A stretch of DNA of 64,000 bases from an uncultured Pseudomonadota bacterium (GTDB taxonomy: Bacteria; Pseudomonadota; Gammaproteobacteria; Methylococcales; Methylomonadaceae), in assembly GCA_903889445.1 (NCBI GenBank), contig CAISXF010000005.1, forward strand, positions 87,030 through 151,029, written 5' to 3'. This document shows positions 26,480 to 35,320 of the stretch, piece after piece (the stretch's first letter is position 1; each line of letters begins with the position of its first letter). A program made the position numbers and the translations under genes. A model generated the notes under the pieces. It was given only the letters and a program-made list of their open reading frames with translations. It made no database searches and was not told the DNA's origin.

Positions 26480-28177
26480 CTATTTGCTCGCTAAAACATA
26501 TTCACCTTGCCAATCAGCAGCAGGTGGATTGATTTGATAATTTTTACAACGTTTAAGCAACAGGGCGGTCGAATAATCTAACGGGGTTTGTTTCAGTAGT
26601 TTTTCGAGCAAAATGATTGACTCTGAAAACTGCCGCGCTTGGTAAAAATGAAATGCTTTTTCATACATTTCAATTTGGCGCATTTTCTTTTCACCCACAT
26701 AACCTTTGGAACCTACTAATTCATAAAGTTTAATCGGTGTCGCCTTCCCACTTAAAACAGCACAATCCACCAAGCGTGTGACAATATCCTCTTTGGCTTC
26801 TTGATAGGTAGTTTCGCTAATCAAAATCGACGTATTATAAAACTTGTTCACTGATTCTATACGACTGGCTAAATTCACACTGTCACCAATTACGGTATAA
26901 TTCATGCGAGTTTCAGAGCCGATATTGCCTACAATCACATCACCGGTATGAATACCAATTCGGGTAAAAAAAGCGAAATCTAACCCTTCTGATTTCCATT
27001 TTTGACTGAGTAACTGAATTTGTCGCTGACATTCCAATGCCGCCAAACAGCTTTTAATGGCTTGATTTTCAACATATTGGGGTGCGCCCCAAAAAGCCAT
27101 CACCGCATCACCAATGTATTTATCCACGGTTGCCTGATTTTTTAACAAACTGGCATTCATAACCGTCAAATACTCACCTAAAAAGCCAACCAATTCTTCA
27201 GGTTCTAATTTATCCGAAATCGCGGTGAAATTTGCTATATCCGAAAAAAATATCGTCAAATTCTTTTTCTCACCGCCTAAATTGGCATCCGCGCCCATAT
27301 TGATCAACTCACGAACTAAATCCGCTGGTACATATTTTTTAAACGACCGTAAACCGCGCTTCATATTTGCAAGCTGTAATGCCATGCTGTTGATTTCATG
27401 AACATTCGACGATATGTCTATTTCACCATCAAGTTCAAACTTGCCGACCTTTTCCATTTCAAGGGTTAATTCCGCCAAAGGTCGGCGAATTCTATTCGCA
27501 ATTAGAAATCCAAAGGGGAGCATAGAAAGCATAGTCGTGAGCGACACCAAAATCATTGTGATTTTGGATTCCAGCTCATGATCAAAAATATTTTGCGCCG
27601 ACACATCAATGCCGACAATCCCATCAAGTTTGCCGGACGAAGTGAAAATTGGCGCGTAAGCGGATAACCAAACGCCTTGAGGATTTTTATGAATTTCGGG
27701 TTCGGTGTAAACGACCTTATTTTCATTTTCAATGGTCGCATTAAATGTGCTTAAAAGCGTTTCCGAAAGCGAATCGCGTGGATAAATATCACCTGTAACG
27801 TTTTGGCTTTTTTTCGAACCATCGATGATGAGAACAATATCGCCGTTATCCATTTTTCTCAGCGTGTACGCATTGGCAATCCCTGTACCGTAATGACGCA
27901 TAGACTGTAAATCATGTTTTAACTTAACAAGTGAAGCGTTGTTTACATCAACGTGGGGAGTCACTTCACTATGCAAATCGCCATCAATTTGACTTGCCGT
28001 AATACGAGCAATATCGGTCAGTCTAAGGCGCAATTGCTCTCGAAGAAAACCGCTCATTTCGTACGATGTGACTACTGTGGAAATCATAGACCCCAGCAAC
28101 GATAATCCACAGAATGCAGAAACTAACGTAAATTTCAGCGTATATTTTTTAGGGGTTTTATTATTATGTTTAGGCAT
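26480..28177 (-). CDS. membrane-bound class III adenylate/guanylate cyclase
   Basis: A 565-residue signalling enzyme. A membrane segment at about 16-37 (FTLVSAFCGLSLLGSMISTVV) is followed by a periplasmic sensor region of roughly 165 residues of Cache type (ending IFTSSGKLDGIVGIDVS). A second membrane segment at about 204-226, a HAMP linker (RIRRPLAELTLEMEKVG) and a class III cyclase domain come next. The cyclase has FFSDIANFTAISDKLEPEE, VDKYIGDAVMAFWGAP and IHTGDVIVGNIG, with both metal aspartates present. A short helical C-terminal tail follows. It probably makes cAMP in response to an extracytoplasmic signal. It is a single gene with no partner nearby. Confidence 0.9.
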   Translation of the reverse strand: MPKHNNKTPKKYTLKFTLVSAFCGLSLLGSMISTVVTSYEMSGFLREQLRLRLTDIARITASQIDGDLHSEVTPHVDVNNASLVKLKHDLQSMRHYGTGIANAYTLRKMDNGDIVLIIDGSKKSQNVTGDIYPRDSLSETLLSTFNATIENENKVVYTEPEIHKNPQGVWLSAYAPIFTSSGKLDGIVGIDVSAQNIFDHELESKITMILVSLTTMLSMLPFGFLIANRIRRPLAELTLEMEKVGKFELDGEIDISSNVHEINSMALQLANMKRGLRSFKKYVPADLVRELINMGADANLGGEKKNLTIFFSDIANFTAISDKLEPEELVGFLGEYLTVMNASLLKNQATVDKYIGDAVMAFWGAPQYVENQAIKSCLAALECQRQIQLLSQKWKSEGLDFAFFTRIGIHTGDVIVGNIGSETRMNYTVIGDSVNLASRIESVNKFYNTSILISETTYQEAKEDIVTRLVDCAVLSGKATPIKLYELVGSKGYVGEKKMRQIEMYEKAFHFYQARQFSESIILLEKLLKQTPLDYSTALLLKRCKNYQINPPAADWQGEYVLASK

Positions 28178-28337
28178 ATTATTAAGTTTTGCTAATTTTG
28201 AAAAATAATTTTAAATCAGATAGACCGCTCTAATCATCCAGTCTTTTGTAGAAAGTGTAAAGAACGCAACGCAAGGCATTGTAACATTGTTAAATTTTTT
28301 AGCGTTACCCAGACAATTTTTTGCATGGTGTCAACGT

Positions 28338-28365
28338 AGTTTAGCGGTGGAATTTCTGCTAAACT
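28338..28365. promoter_or_regulatory. inverted repeat upstream of dnaB
   Basis: AGTTTAGC at 28338 and GCTAAACT at 28358 form a perfect 8-bp inverted repeat with a 12-bp spacer in the 301-bp gap between the divergent cyclase and dnaB genes. It could be an operator for either gene. Apart from this and the hairpin at 28412, I see no other feature in the gap. Confidence 0.3.
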
Positions 28366-28411
28366 TCCGCTCGAATTTACCGAAAAATAAACATAAATGA
28401 AGGAAAAATGG

Positions 28412-28444
28412 AGCGTGGTTTATCACTAAAACCGCGCTTTTTTT
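28412..28444 (+). terminator. terminator-like hairpin in the dnaB leader
   Basis: A 10-bp stem (AGCGTGGTTT with AAAACCGCGCT, one G-T pair) with a 7-base loop runs directly into seven T residues on the plus strand, 35 bp before the dnaB start. No plus-strand gene ends here. A ten-codon frame, ATG at 28398 to TAA at 28428, reads MKEKWSVVYH and ends inside the hairpin. It may be an attenuator of dnaB, or the end of a short RNA. Confidence 0.6.
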
Positions 28445-28478
28445 CGCTGTATTGATTGAGCCATCACCAAGAGAAGCC

Positions 28479-30749
28479 ATGTCTGAAAGTTATTTACTTG
28501 AGCGCGATCCCATTTTTGATGCGCTAAAAATTCCGCCAAATTCGATTCACTCTGAACAATCTGTTTTAGGGTCATTGATTATTGAAAATGGCGCGTGGGA
28601 CACGGTTGCCGATAAACTGTCGGAGGTCGATTTTTATCTGCGTTCGCATAAACTTATTTTTCGCATAATTGCCCAATTAGCGGAACAACAAATTCCGTTT
28701 GATATTATTACGCTGTCGGAATCGTTGAAATCGTTGGGACAATTAGACGCAATTGGGGGGTTAGCGTATTTGATTGTGTTATCGAAAGACACGCCTTGCG
28801 CCACGAATGTCGAGGCTTACGCCAATATCGTGCGTGATAAATCGGTGTTGCGGCAATTGATTAGCGCGGGAACAACGATTGCAAATTCGGTTTATCAAGT
28901 TGAAGGACGCACCACGCAAGATTTACTCGAAACGGCAGAACAGCTGGTTTTTAAAATTGCCGAACAAACCCAAAAATCCAACGAAGGCGGTTTTATTGGG
29001 ATTCGGGCGTTGGCGAAAAAAACCATTGAAAAAATTGAATTACTCGCCGAACTCGATGGTTCGATTACGGGCGCATCAACTGGTTTTGATGATTTGGACG
29101 CGCTGACTTCGGGTTTGCAACCGTCGGATTTGGTAATTATTGCGGGTAGACCGTCGATGGGGAAATGTTTTGGCAAAGGTACGAAGATTTTGCTCTATTC
29201 GGGTGAAGTCAAAAATGTCGAAAACATTGAAGTCGGTGATTGTTTAATGGGCGATGATTCTACGCCGCGACACGTTTTATCGTTAGCGCATGGACGTGAA
29301 AGGATGTATTGGATTCGCCAAAATAAAGCCATCGATTATCGTGTCAATGAATCACATATTTTATCTTTGAAACGAAGTCGCAGCGAAGGCAAGCACCAAA
29401 ATGGTGATGTGTTAAATTTACCGTTGATGGAGTATTTAAATGCTTCTGAAAAATTCAAATCGAATTATAAAGGCTACAAAGTCGCCGTCGATTTTGCAGA
29501 ACAGACGTTGCCACTGAATCCGTATTTTTTGGGTTTGTGGTTGGGCGATGCGAATAACGAAATCGATGTTAACGTTTTAGAATTGCTCAATTTAATCGGC
29601 AATAAACACATTCCCGAAGCGTTTATTATCAATTCCCGCGCAAACCGTTTGGAATTGTTAGCGGGTTTAATGGACAGCGACGGGCATTACGATGCCGCCT
29701 GCGGTGGTTACGAAATCACGCAAAACAGTTTTGCGTTAGCCACACAAATTAAATTCTTGTGCGATAGTTTGGGTTATCGAACTTCGTTGATTGAAAAACA
29801 GGCGACAATTGCCGAACTTAATTACGAAAATCCGGTTTATCGGGTGCGTTTTTTTGGCAATGTTGACAAAATCCCCGTAAAAATTGAACGCAAAAAAGCC
29901 AAGCTGTGGACGTGCAATCGCTCGTGGAATCAAACTGGAATTAGTGTTGAAATTGACGGCGAAGATGAGTATTTCGGCTTTGAAATTGACGGAAATAAAT
30001 TATTTCTGCTTGACGATATGACCGTCGTTCACAACACCACCGTTGCCATGAATATCGCCGAAAACTTCGCCATTAAAAATCAAAAACCCGTGGCTATTTT
30101 TAGTATGGAAATGCCTGGTGATGCGATTGTGATGCGAATGATGTCGTCGCTCGGCGGCATCGAACAACAAGCTGTGCGTTCGGGTAAATTGGACGACAAT
30201 GATTGGCCGCGATTAACGATGGCGTTGACGATGCTGAATAGTACCAAACTATTTATTGACGACAGTGCCGCGCTTACGCCGAGTGAAATTCGTGCTAGAG
30301 CGCGTCGTTTGGCGCGTGAACACGGTCAATTGGGTTTGATTGTGGTGGATTATTTGCAGTTGATGAATTCACCTACCAGCGGCGAAAGTCGCGTTCAACA
30401 AATTTCTGATATTTCGCGCGGTTTAAAGGCGTTGGCGAAAGAATTAAATGTACCCGTTATTGCGTTGTCGCAGTTGAATCGTAATTTAGAACAACGCCCT
30501 AATAAACGTCCGGTGATGTCGGATTTACGCGATTCAGGCGCAATTGAACAAGACGCGGATTTGATTTTATTTATTTACCGTGACGAAGTTTACAATGAAA
30601 ATAGTCCTGACAAAGGCACAGCAGAATTGATTATTGGCAAACAACGAAATGGGCCACTCGGAATGGTTCGTTTAATGTTCCAAGGGAATTATTCACGCTT
30701 TCAAAATTGCGCGAATCCTACCCATTACAATTCTTACAGCAACGAATAA
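28479..30749 (+). CDS. dnaB: replicative DNA helicase DnaB with in-frame intein
   Basis: DnaB unwinds DNA at the replication fork. From the ATG at 28479 the frame encodes 756 residues: a 229-residue N-extein, a 290-residue intein and a 237-residue C-extein, so the spliced helicase would be 466 residues, near the usual 471. The N-extein has the DnaB N-terminal domain (HSEQSVLGSLII) and reaches the P-loop GRPSMGK. The C-extein starts TTVAMNIAENFA and has IFSMEMPG, IVVDYLQLM and SDLRDSGAIEQDADLI. The intein therefore splits Walker A, and the helicase is inactive until spliced. A longer TTG-initiated form from 28452 is less likely. AGAGAAG precedes the chosen ATG. Confidence 0.96.
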   Translation: MSESYLLERDPIFDALKIPPNSIHSEQSVLGSLIIENGAWDTVADKLSEVDFYLRSHKLIFRIIAQLAEQQIPFDIITLSESLKSLGQLDAIGGLAYLIVLSKDTPCATNVEAYANIVRDKSVLRQLISAGTTIANSVYQVEGRTTQDLLETAEQLVFKIAEQTQKSNEGGFIGIRALAKKTIEKIELLAELDGSITGASTGFDDLDALTSGLQPSDLVIIAGRPSMGKCFGKGTKILLYSGEVKNVENIEVGDCLMGDDSTPRHVLSLAHGRERMYWIRQNKAIDYRVNESHILSLKRSRSEGKHQNGDVLNLPLMEYLNASEKFKSNYKGYKVAVDFAEQTLPLNPYFLGLWLGDANNEIDVNVLELLNLIGNKHIPEAFIINSRANRLELLAGLMDSDGHYDAACGGYEITQNSFALATQIKFLCDSLGYRTSLIEKQATIAELNYENPVYRVRFFGNVDKIPVKIERKKAKLWTCNRSWNQTGISVEIDGEDEYFGFEIDGNKLFLLDDMTVVHNTTVAMNIAENFAIKNQKPVAIFSMEMPGDAIVMRMMSSLGGIEQQAVRSGKLDDNDWPRLTMALTMLNSTKLFIDDSAALTPSEIRARARRLAREHGQLGLIVVDYLQLMNSPTSGESRVQQISDISRGLKALAKELNVPVIALSQLNRNLEQRPNKRPVMSDLRDSGAIEQDADLILFIYRDEVYNENSPDKGTAELIIGKQRNGPLGMVRLMFQGNYSRFQNCANPTHYNSYSNE
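29166..30035 (+). other. intein in the DnaB P-loop, with reduced LAGLIDADG endonuclease
   Basis: Protein-splicing element of 290 residues. It begins with Cys (CFGKGTKILLYSGEV, block A) directly after GRPSMGK. It has a block-B-like NESHILSLK and ends with block F/G features (EYFGFEIDGNKLFLLDD, then TVVHN). The +1 residue is Thr, an allowed nucleophile. LAGLIDADG-type motifs remain as LGLWLGDA and LAGLMDSDGHYD, but only about 40 residues separate them, where active homing endonucleases have about 100. The endonuclease is therefore probably inactive while splicing should still work, since the terminal residues are intact. Confidence 0.94.
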
Positions 30750-30781
30750 TTTCCTTAATTTCTAACAACCGAGTTAAAAAA

Positions 30782-31870
30782 ATGACATTACCTCTTTACG
30801 ATTATGCGATATTAAACGACGAAGAATGTGACACACGCATCGAGGCAGCGAAAGCGACATTGGGCGACCGTTGTGTAATTTTATGTCATCATTATCAGCG
30901 CAACGAAGTCTTTAAACACGCCGATTTTTCAGGCGATTCCTTAAAATTATCGAAAGATGCCGCCGAATCAACCGCCGAATATATCGTGTTTTGTGGCGTG
31001 CATTTTATGGCGGAAGTCGCTGATATTTTGTCGCGTCCGAATCAAATTGCGATTTTGCCCGATTTATCCGCTGGTTGTTCAATGGCGGACATGGCGAATT
31101 TGATGAAAGTTAATCAATGTTGGTCTGAACTCGCGCAAGTTTTGGACGTGGAAAACGAAGTCACACCAGTTACTTACATCAATTCAGCGGCAGATTTAAA
31201 AGCCTTTTGCGGCGAACACGGCGGGATTGTTTGCACATCGTCAAACGCAGAAAAGATTTTGAATTGGAGTTTTGAACGACGCGAAAAAGTGCTATTTTTC
31301 CCAGACCAACATTTGGGACGTAACACCGCACACCGCATGGGCATGAGTTTAGGCGACATGGTTGTGTGGGATTTCACCCAACCGATGGGTGGTTTGACCA
31401 TCGAAGAAATTAAAAACGCCAAACTGATTTTGTGGAATGGTTTTTGTTCGGTGCATCAAATGTTTAAGCCCGAACATATCGACAATTTTCTTGCGCTGTA
31501 TCCAGAAACGAAAATTATCGCGCATCCCGAAGCGTCTTTTGAAGTTTGTCAAAAAGCGGATTATGTTGGCTCGACCGAATTTATTTTGAAAACCATCCGC
31601 GCTGCTGAAAATGGCAGTCGCTGGCTCGTGGCGACGGAATTAAATTTGGTTAATCGTTTAAACGAAGAGTGCCAAGGACAGGGTAAAAATGTGCATTTCA
31701 TGTCACCGATGTTGTGCATGTGTTCGACGATGTTTAGAACCGATCCGCAGCATTTAGCGTGGGTGTTAGAAAATTTGGTTGCCGGTCACGTTGTGAATCA
31801 AATTTCAGTTCCCGCGAGAGATGTGCTGTTAGCGAAAGAAGCCTTAAATGCCATGTTGACGGTGGTTTAA
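30782..31870 (+). CDS. nadA: quinolinate synthase
   Basis: [4Fe-4S] enzyme that condenses iminoaspartate with dihydroxyacetone phosphate to quinolinate in NAD synthesis. Starting at the ATG at 30782 gives 362 residues. Motifs: ILCHHYQRNEVFKHADFSGDS, VFCGVHFMAEVADIL, LPDLSAGCSMADM, FFPDQHLGRNTAHRMG, IAHPEASFEV and the cluster-ligand end HFMSPMLCMCSTMFRTDPQHL. It is close behind dnaB on the same strand and is followed by a terminator-like hairpin. Confidence 0.96.
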   Translation: MTLPLYDYAILNDEECDTRIEAAKATLGDRCVILCHHYQRNEVFKHADFSGDSLKLSKDAAESTAEYIVFCGVHFMAEVADILSRPNQIAILPDLSAGCSMADMANLMKVNQCWSELAQVLDVENEVTPVTYINSAADLKAFCGEHGGIVCTSSNAEKILNWSFERREKVLFFPDQHLGRNTAHRMGMSLGDMVVWDFTQPMGGLTIEEIKNAKLILWNGFCSVHQMFKPEHIDNFLALYPETKIIAHPEASFEVCQKADYVGSTEFILKTIRAAENGSRWLVATELNLVNRLNEECQGQGKNVHFMSPMLCMCSTMFRTDPQHLAWVLENLVAGHVVNQISVPARDVLLAKEALNAMLTVV

Positions 31871-31881
31871 GTTCAATAAAC

Positions 31882-31905
31882 AACCACCTGCTCAAGCTGG
31901 TGGTT
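31882..31905. terminator. shared hairpin between convergent nadA and uracil-DNA glycosylase
   Basis: AACCACC and GGTGGTT form a perfect 7-bp stem with an inner GCT/AGC, 12 bp past the nadA stop and overlapping the end of the convergent glycosylase gene. There is no long T-run on either strand, so termination may be partial. Confidence 0.45.
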
Positions 31906-32539
31906 CGCATAAAAGAGGCAAAATCGTTTCAAAAACAGCATTGAAACTTTCTTTTGTGAGGCGTTTTGTATTCACGTTATAACGGCTAGTGTGGTACGAA
32001 TTGACTAAAAAATGTCCGTTTGGTAGTTCGTGTTTGACGTTATGGGCAAATTTCGCGCTGGATAATTTCAAGTCGTAGGTTTTTAAAACCGCTTGATGCG
32101 CGATTAGACCGAGCGTCAAAATCACTGCGTTATCGGGCAACGTTTGTAATTCTGCCGCGAGAAATGAATTGCAAACATTGATTTCGTCACCCGTCGGTTT
32201 GTTTTGTGGCGGTAAACATTTTACGGCGTTGGTAATGCGGGCATTTTTCAACATCAAACCATCGTTTAACGATTCCGAAGTCGGACGATTACTAAACCCA
32301 AATTCATGCAACGCTTCATATAGAAAAAGCCCCGCATAATCGCCTGTAAAAGGTCGTCCCGTGGCATTTGCACCGTGCATTCCTGGGGCTAATCCGACAA
32401 TCAATAATTTTGCATTTTTATCGCCAAATGGCGCGACAGGCTTGCAATGATACGTCGGATTTTTTTCTTTTACATCGCACAAAAATGCCGCCAGACGCGG
32501 ACATTTTTGGCAATTCACATCAAAATAATCTGCGTGCAT
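31892..32539 (-). CDS. family 5 uracil-DNA glycosylase
   Basis: Base-excision enzyme removing uracil and some deaminated bases. The 215-residue protein has four N-terminal region cysteines that fit a [4Fe-4S] site, including NCQKCPRLAAFLCDV. The active-site motif GLAPGMHGANATGRPFTGD, the stretch NAVKCLPPQNKPTGDE and the C-terminal NSYHTSRYNVNTKRL all mark the UDGb (family 5) type rather than Ung. Its ATG directly abuts the stop of the cysJ-like gene, suggesting co-transcription, although a functional link is not obvious. Confidence 0.88.
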   Translation of the reverse strand: MHADYFDVNCQKCPRLAAFLCDVKEKNPTYHCKPVAPFGDKNAKLLIVGLAPGMHGANATGRPFTGDYAGLFLYEALHEFGFSNRPTSESLNDGLMLKNARITNAVKCLPPQNKPTGDEINVCNSFLAAELQTLPDNAVILTLGLIAHQAVLKTYDLKLSSAKFAHNVKHELPNGHFLVNSYHTSRYNVNTKRLTKESFNAVFETILPLLCEPPA

Positions 32540-34246
32540 TTAGTACACGTCACGAACGTAACGTTTATCTTTTTTCAGTTGATTAACGTAGTCGATGGCT
32601 TGTTGTTCAGATTTATTTCCGTGCGTGGCAATGACATCGTGCAAGGCTTTATCAACATCTTTCGCCATGCGATACGCATCGCCACAAACGAAGAAATAAC
32701 CGCCTTGTTCAAGCCACGCGAATAATTCTGCGCCGTGTTCGCGCATTTTGTCTTGAACGTAGATTTTTTCTTCTTGGTCACGCGAAAAGGCTAAATCCAA
32801 ACGATTTAACAAACCGCTGTTGCCCATTTTCTCCAATTCATCGCGGTAAATAAAATCAGTTGCCGCGTTGCGATCACCGAAAAATAACCAGTTTTTACCT
32901 TTCGCGCCACGAGTTTGGCGTTCTTGTAAAAATGCACGGAATGGCGCGATTCCCGTTCCAGGGCCAACCATTATTATTGGCAAATCATTGTTGTCTGGCA
33001 CACGGAAAACTTTGTTTGGCGTGAAGAAACAACGAATTTCTGTCGTTTCGTCGGTCAAATCAGCCAAAAATGTTGAACAAACGCCTTTGTGTGGACGTTC
33101 AAACGAATCGTAACGCACGCTCGCCACAGTCAAATGCACGGTTTCAGGATTGGCTTTGCCGCTCGATGAAATGGAATAAGCGCGATGTTGTAACGGTTTT
33201 AATAACGCCATAAATTCTGCCGCTGAAAATTCAGCGGTTGGATTTTGTAACAACAAATCTAAAGTGTCACGTCCCCACAAATAATCGCTTAACGTTTCTT
33301 TATCGTTTGCCAAAAGTAACCCGTTTAATTCTTGATTACCAGAGCGCATGGCGATTTCTTGCAACAATTCTTTGCTTGGTGATTTGATTTCAAGCTGTGT
33401 GCGTAGCTTGTCTTCATATTCTGAGCCGAAACAGTTAATGGCTTTTAAAATACTTTCAACCAATTCGGGGCAATTTGTTGGTACAACGCAAAGTGCATCG
33501 CCTGCTTCATAACTCAAGCCCGAACCCGCGATTGAAATTTCATAATGACGGGTTTCTTTTGACGAATTTTCAGCCGTCAATAAACGATTCACCAACAATT
33601 TCGCGGGGAATGGATTTTTGCGGTTGAATTGCGACTTTTCGTCGTCGTCTTCAGAAACGATTGCGATAATTGCGTCGCTACCTGCTAACGCAGGAATCAC
33701 TGAGTGCATCCATTCTTCGGCAGGTTCTTCAAATTCCACGTCGCAATCAACGCGCGTTTGCAAACGGGTTGCGCCGAGTTCTGCTAAACGGTTGTCCCAA
33801 TCAATTCCTGCTTGGCAGAATAAATCGTAACTGGTGTCGCCTAACGCTAAAACCGCAAATTGCAAGTTTTCTAATTTCGCCATCGAATCCGCTTGAACCG
33901 CAGACCACAACATTTGTGCGTTGTCTGGCATTTCGCCTTCGCCGTAAGTGCTGGTGACGATGAGCAAGGTTTCCATTTTTGCCAGCGCGTCGGCATCGAT
34001 TTCGTCCATGCTTTTGATGACAGGATTTAAACCGTGTGCTTTGGCGACTTTTACGGCATCACGCGCAACCGATTCGGCTGTGCCAGTTTGTGAACCGTAC
34101 AAAATATGGATGGTGCAAGCCGTTTGTGCGTTGCCGCTATTTTGCACAAGTTGCGAATGCAAGCCAGCGAAAAATCCGCCGAGCCATGCACGTTGATTGT
34201 CGCTGTAAGGTGCGTCGTTTGGAAGTTGGTGTGTTTTCATATTCAT
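32540..34246 (-). CDS. cysJ: sulfite reductase flavoprotein (CysJ-like diflavin reductase)
   Basis: NADPH-dependent diflavin reductase: a flavodoxin domain (ILYGSQTGTAESVA, TSTYGEGEMPDNA, ALGDTSYDLFC), a linker and FAD domain (RAYSISSSG), and the NADPH domain (MVGPGTGIAPFRAFLQERQ, FFGDRN). The C-terminus YVRDVY has the aromatic end typical of CysJ. At 568 residues it is close to the family norm of about 600. No cysI hemoprotein gene is adjacent, so another electron acceptor is possible. Confidence 0.87.
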   Translation of the reverse strand: MNMKTHQLPNDAPYSDNQRAWLGGFFAGLHSQLVQNSGNAQTACTIHILYGSQTGTAESVARDAVKVAKAHGLNPVIKSMDEIDADALAKMETLLIVTSTYGEGEMPDNAQMLWSAVQADSMAKLENLQFAVLALGDTSYDLFCQAGIDWDNRLAELGATRLQTRVDCDVEFEEPAEEWMHSVIPALAGSDAIIAIVSEDDDEKSQFNRKNPFPAKLLVNRLLTAENSSKETRHYEISIAGSGLSYEAGDALCVVPTNCPELVESILKAINCFGSEYEDKLRTQLEIKSPSKELLQEIAMRSGNQELNGLLLANDKETLSDYLWGRDTLDLLLQNPTAEFSAAEFMALLKPLQHRAYSISSSGKANPETVHLTVASVRYDSFERPHKGVCSTFLADLTDETTEIRCFFTPNKVFRVPDNNDLPIIMVGPGTGIAPFRAFLQERQTRGAKGKNWLFFGDRNAATDFIYRDELEKMGNSGLLNRLDLAFSRDQEEKIYVQDKMREHGAELFAWLEQGGYFFVCGDAYRMAKDVDKALHDVIATHGNKSEQQAIDYVNQLKKDKRYVRDVY

Positions 34247-34261
34247 TGGATATTTAAATTA

Positions 34262-35320
34262 TTATTCAGTTTCTACAAGTCCCAATTCTTCAGCAAAATC
34301 GGGCAATTCCGAATAATGCAAAAGAAAAACACCCGTAGCATTAGCCAATTTTTTAGCCGAAGCCGTGAATGTCGAATTAGTTACCACAGCGGCAACGTGC
34401 GCTTGCTCAAAAGCCTTTCCTGCAATGATTTCTTGAACCGCACTATTTCCAACTGGTTGCGAGTATTTTTTAACCTGAAAAACAGCTTTCACATTTTCGT
34501 AAGTCGCAATAACGTCAATGCCTTGGTCGCCGCTTGCTTGTGTGACGCGAGCTGTCCAACCACTTTGATTCAAAAGGTCGGCGCATTGATGTTCAAAATC
34601 TATCGGACTAACGTCATCTAAATTTTTAACTTTCGACGGCGTTTTGTCTTCATAATCAAAAATTAAATCTACAACAATTTTCCAAACTAAATCTTCTTTG
34701 TTATAAGGAATATCAATTTTTGTTTTGATAGTTTTATCAAAAAAATAATTAAGTTCTTTTATAAAAGCTGACACATCTTCGTTGCCATAATCATCAACAC
34801 GAACAAGCTGCTTTTTCTTTAATAACAACTTATCTAAATATGGTTTAACCAGAGGTGGTATTTTTGCTGAAATCTTTTCAGTAAGAACAGCATCATCTTT
34901 CTTTGCTTGTTCATGGGCAACAATACGGGCTTCAGCCGTAGCATCCCCTGAATCAACTCTAGCTTTTTCTTTAGCTAAATCAGCAGCGACTATAATCTCC
35001 CAACGCTTATCCTTGTTTTCTGCTCCACTCAAGCGTGCAAGTTCAGCATCTAGCTCTTTTTCAATAAGAAAAATTTTAGCTTTAAGCTCGGTTTGAATTA
35101 GGGAAATTTCATTATGGGCAGCAATACGGGCTTTAGCTGTAGTATCCCCTGAATCAACTCTAGCTTTTTCTTTAGCTAAATCAGCAGCGATTAAAAGCTC
35201 CCCTCGCTTACTCTTATTTTCTGCTCCACTAAAGCGTGCAAGTTCAGCATCTAGCTCTTTTTCAATAAGAAGAATTTTAGCTTTAAGCTCGGTTTGAATT
35301 CGGGAAATTTCATTGCTCAT
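34262..35320 (-). CDS. Mrr-like restriction endonuclease with duplicated N-terminal helical repeat
   Basis: The 352-residue protein ends in an Mrr-type nuclease domain: IDFEHQCADLLNQSGW, QASGDQGIDVIATY, VFQVKKYSQPVGNSAVQEI and AAVVTNSTFTASAKKLA. These contain the D and QxK catalytic residues of the PF04471 fold. The N-terminal 138 residues are two near-identical 67-residue charged helical repeats. Mrr-like enzymes cleave modified DNA. The ATG overlaps the glutamate synthase stop by four bases, so it may be translated from the same message. No partner methylase is seen next to it. Confidence 0.82.
   Translation of the reverse strand: MSNEISRIQTELKAKILLIEKELDAELARFSGAENKSKRGELLIAADLAKEKARVDSGDTTAKARIAAHNEISLIQTELKAKIFLIEKELDAELARLSGAENKDKRWEIIVAADLAKEKARVDSGDATAEARIVAHEQAKKDDAVLTEKISAKIPPLVKPYLDKLLLKKKQLVRVDDYGNEDVSAFIKELNYFFDKTIKTKIDIPYNKEDLVWKIVVDLIFDYEDKTPSKVKNLDDVSPIDFEHQCADLLNQSGWTARVTQASGDQGIDVIATYENVKAVFQVKKYSQPVGNSAVQEIIAGKAFEQAHVAAVVTNSTFTASAKKLANATGVFLLHYSELPDFAEELGLVETE
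34907..35308. repeat. 201-bp tandem duplication inside the Mrr-like gene
   Basis: Residues 5-71 and 72-138 are copies: both begin with IS-x-IQTELKAKI and contain LIEKELDAELAR, ADLAKEKARVDSGD and end near AHNE or AHEQ. The matching DNA blocks are 35108-35308 and 34907-35107, with only scattered differences, so the duplication is recent. The unit length is a multiple of three, which keeps the frame. Confidence 0.85.
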
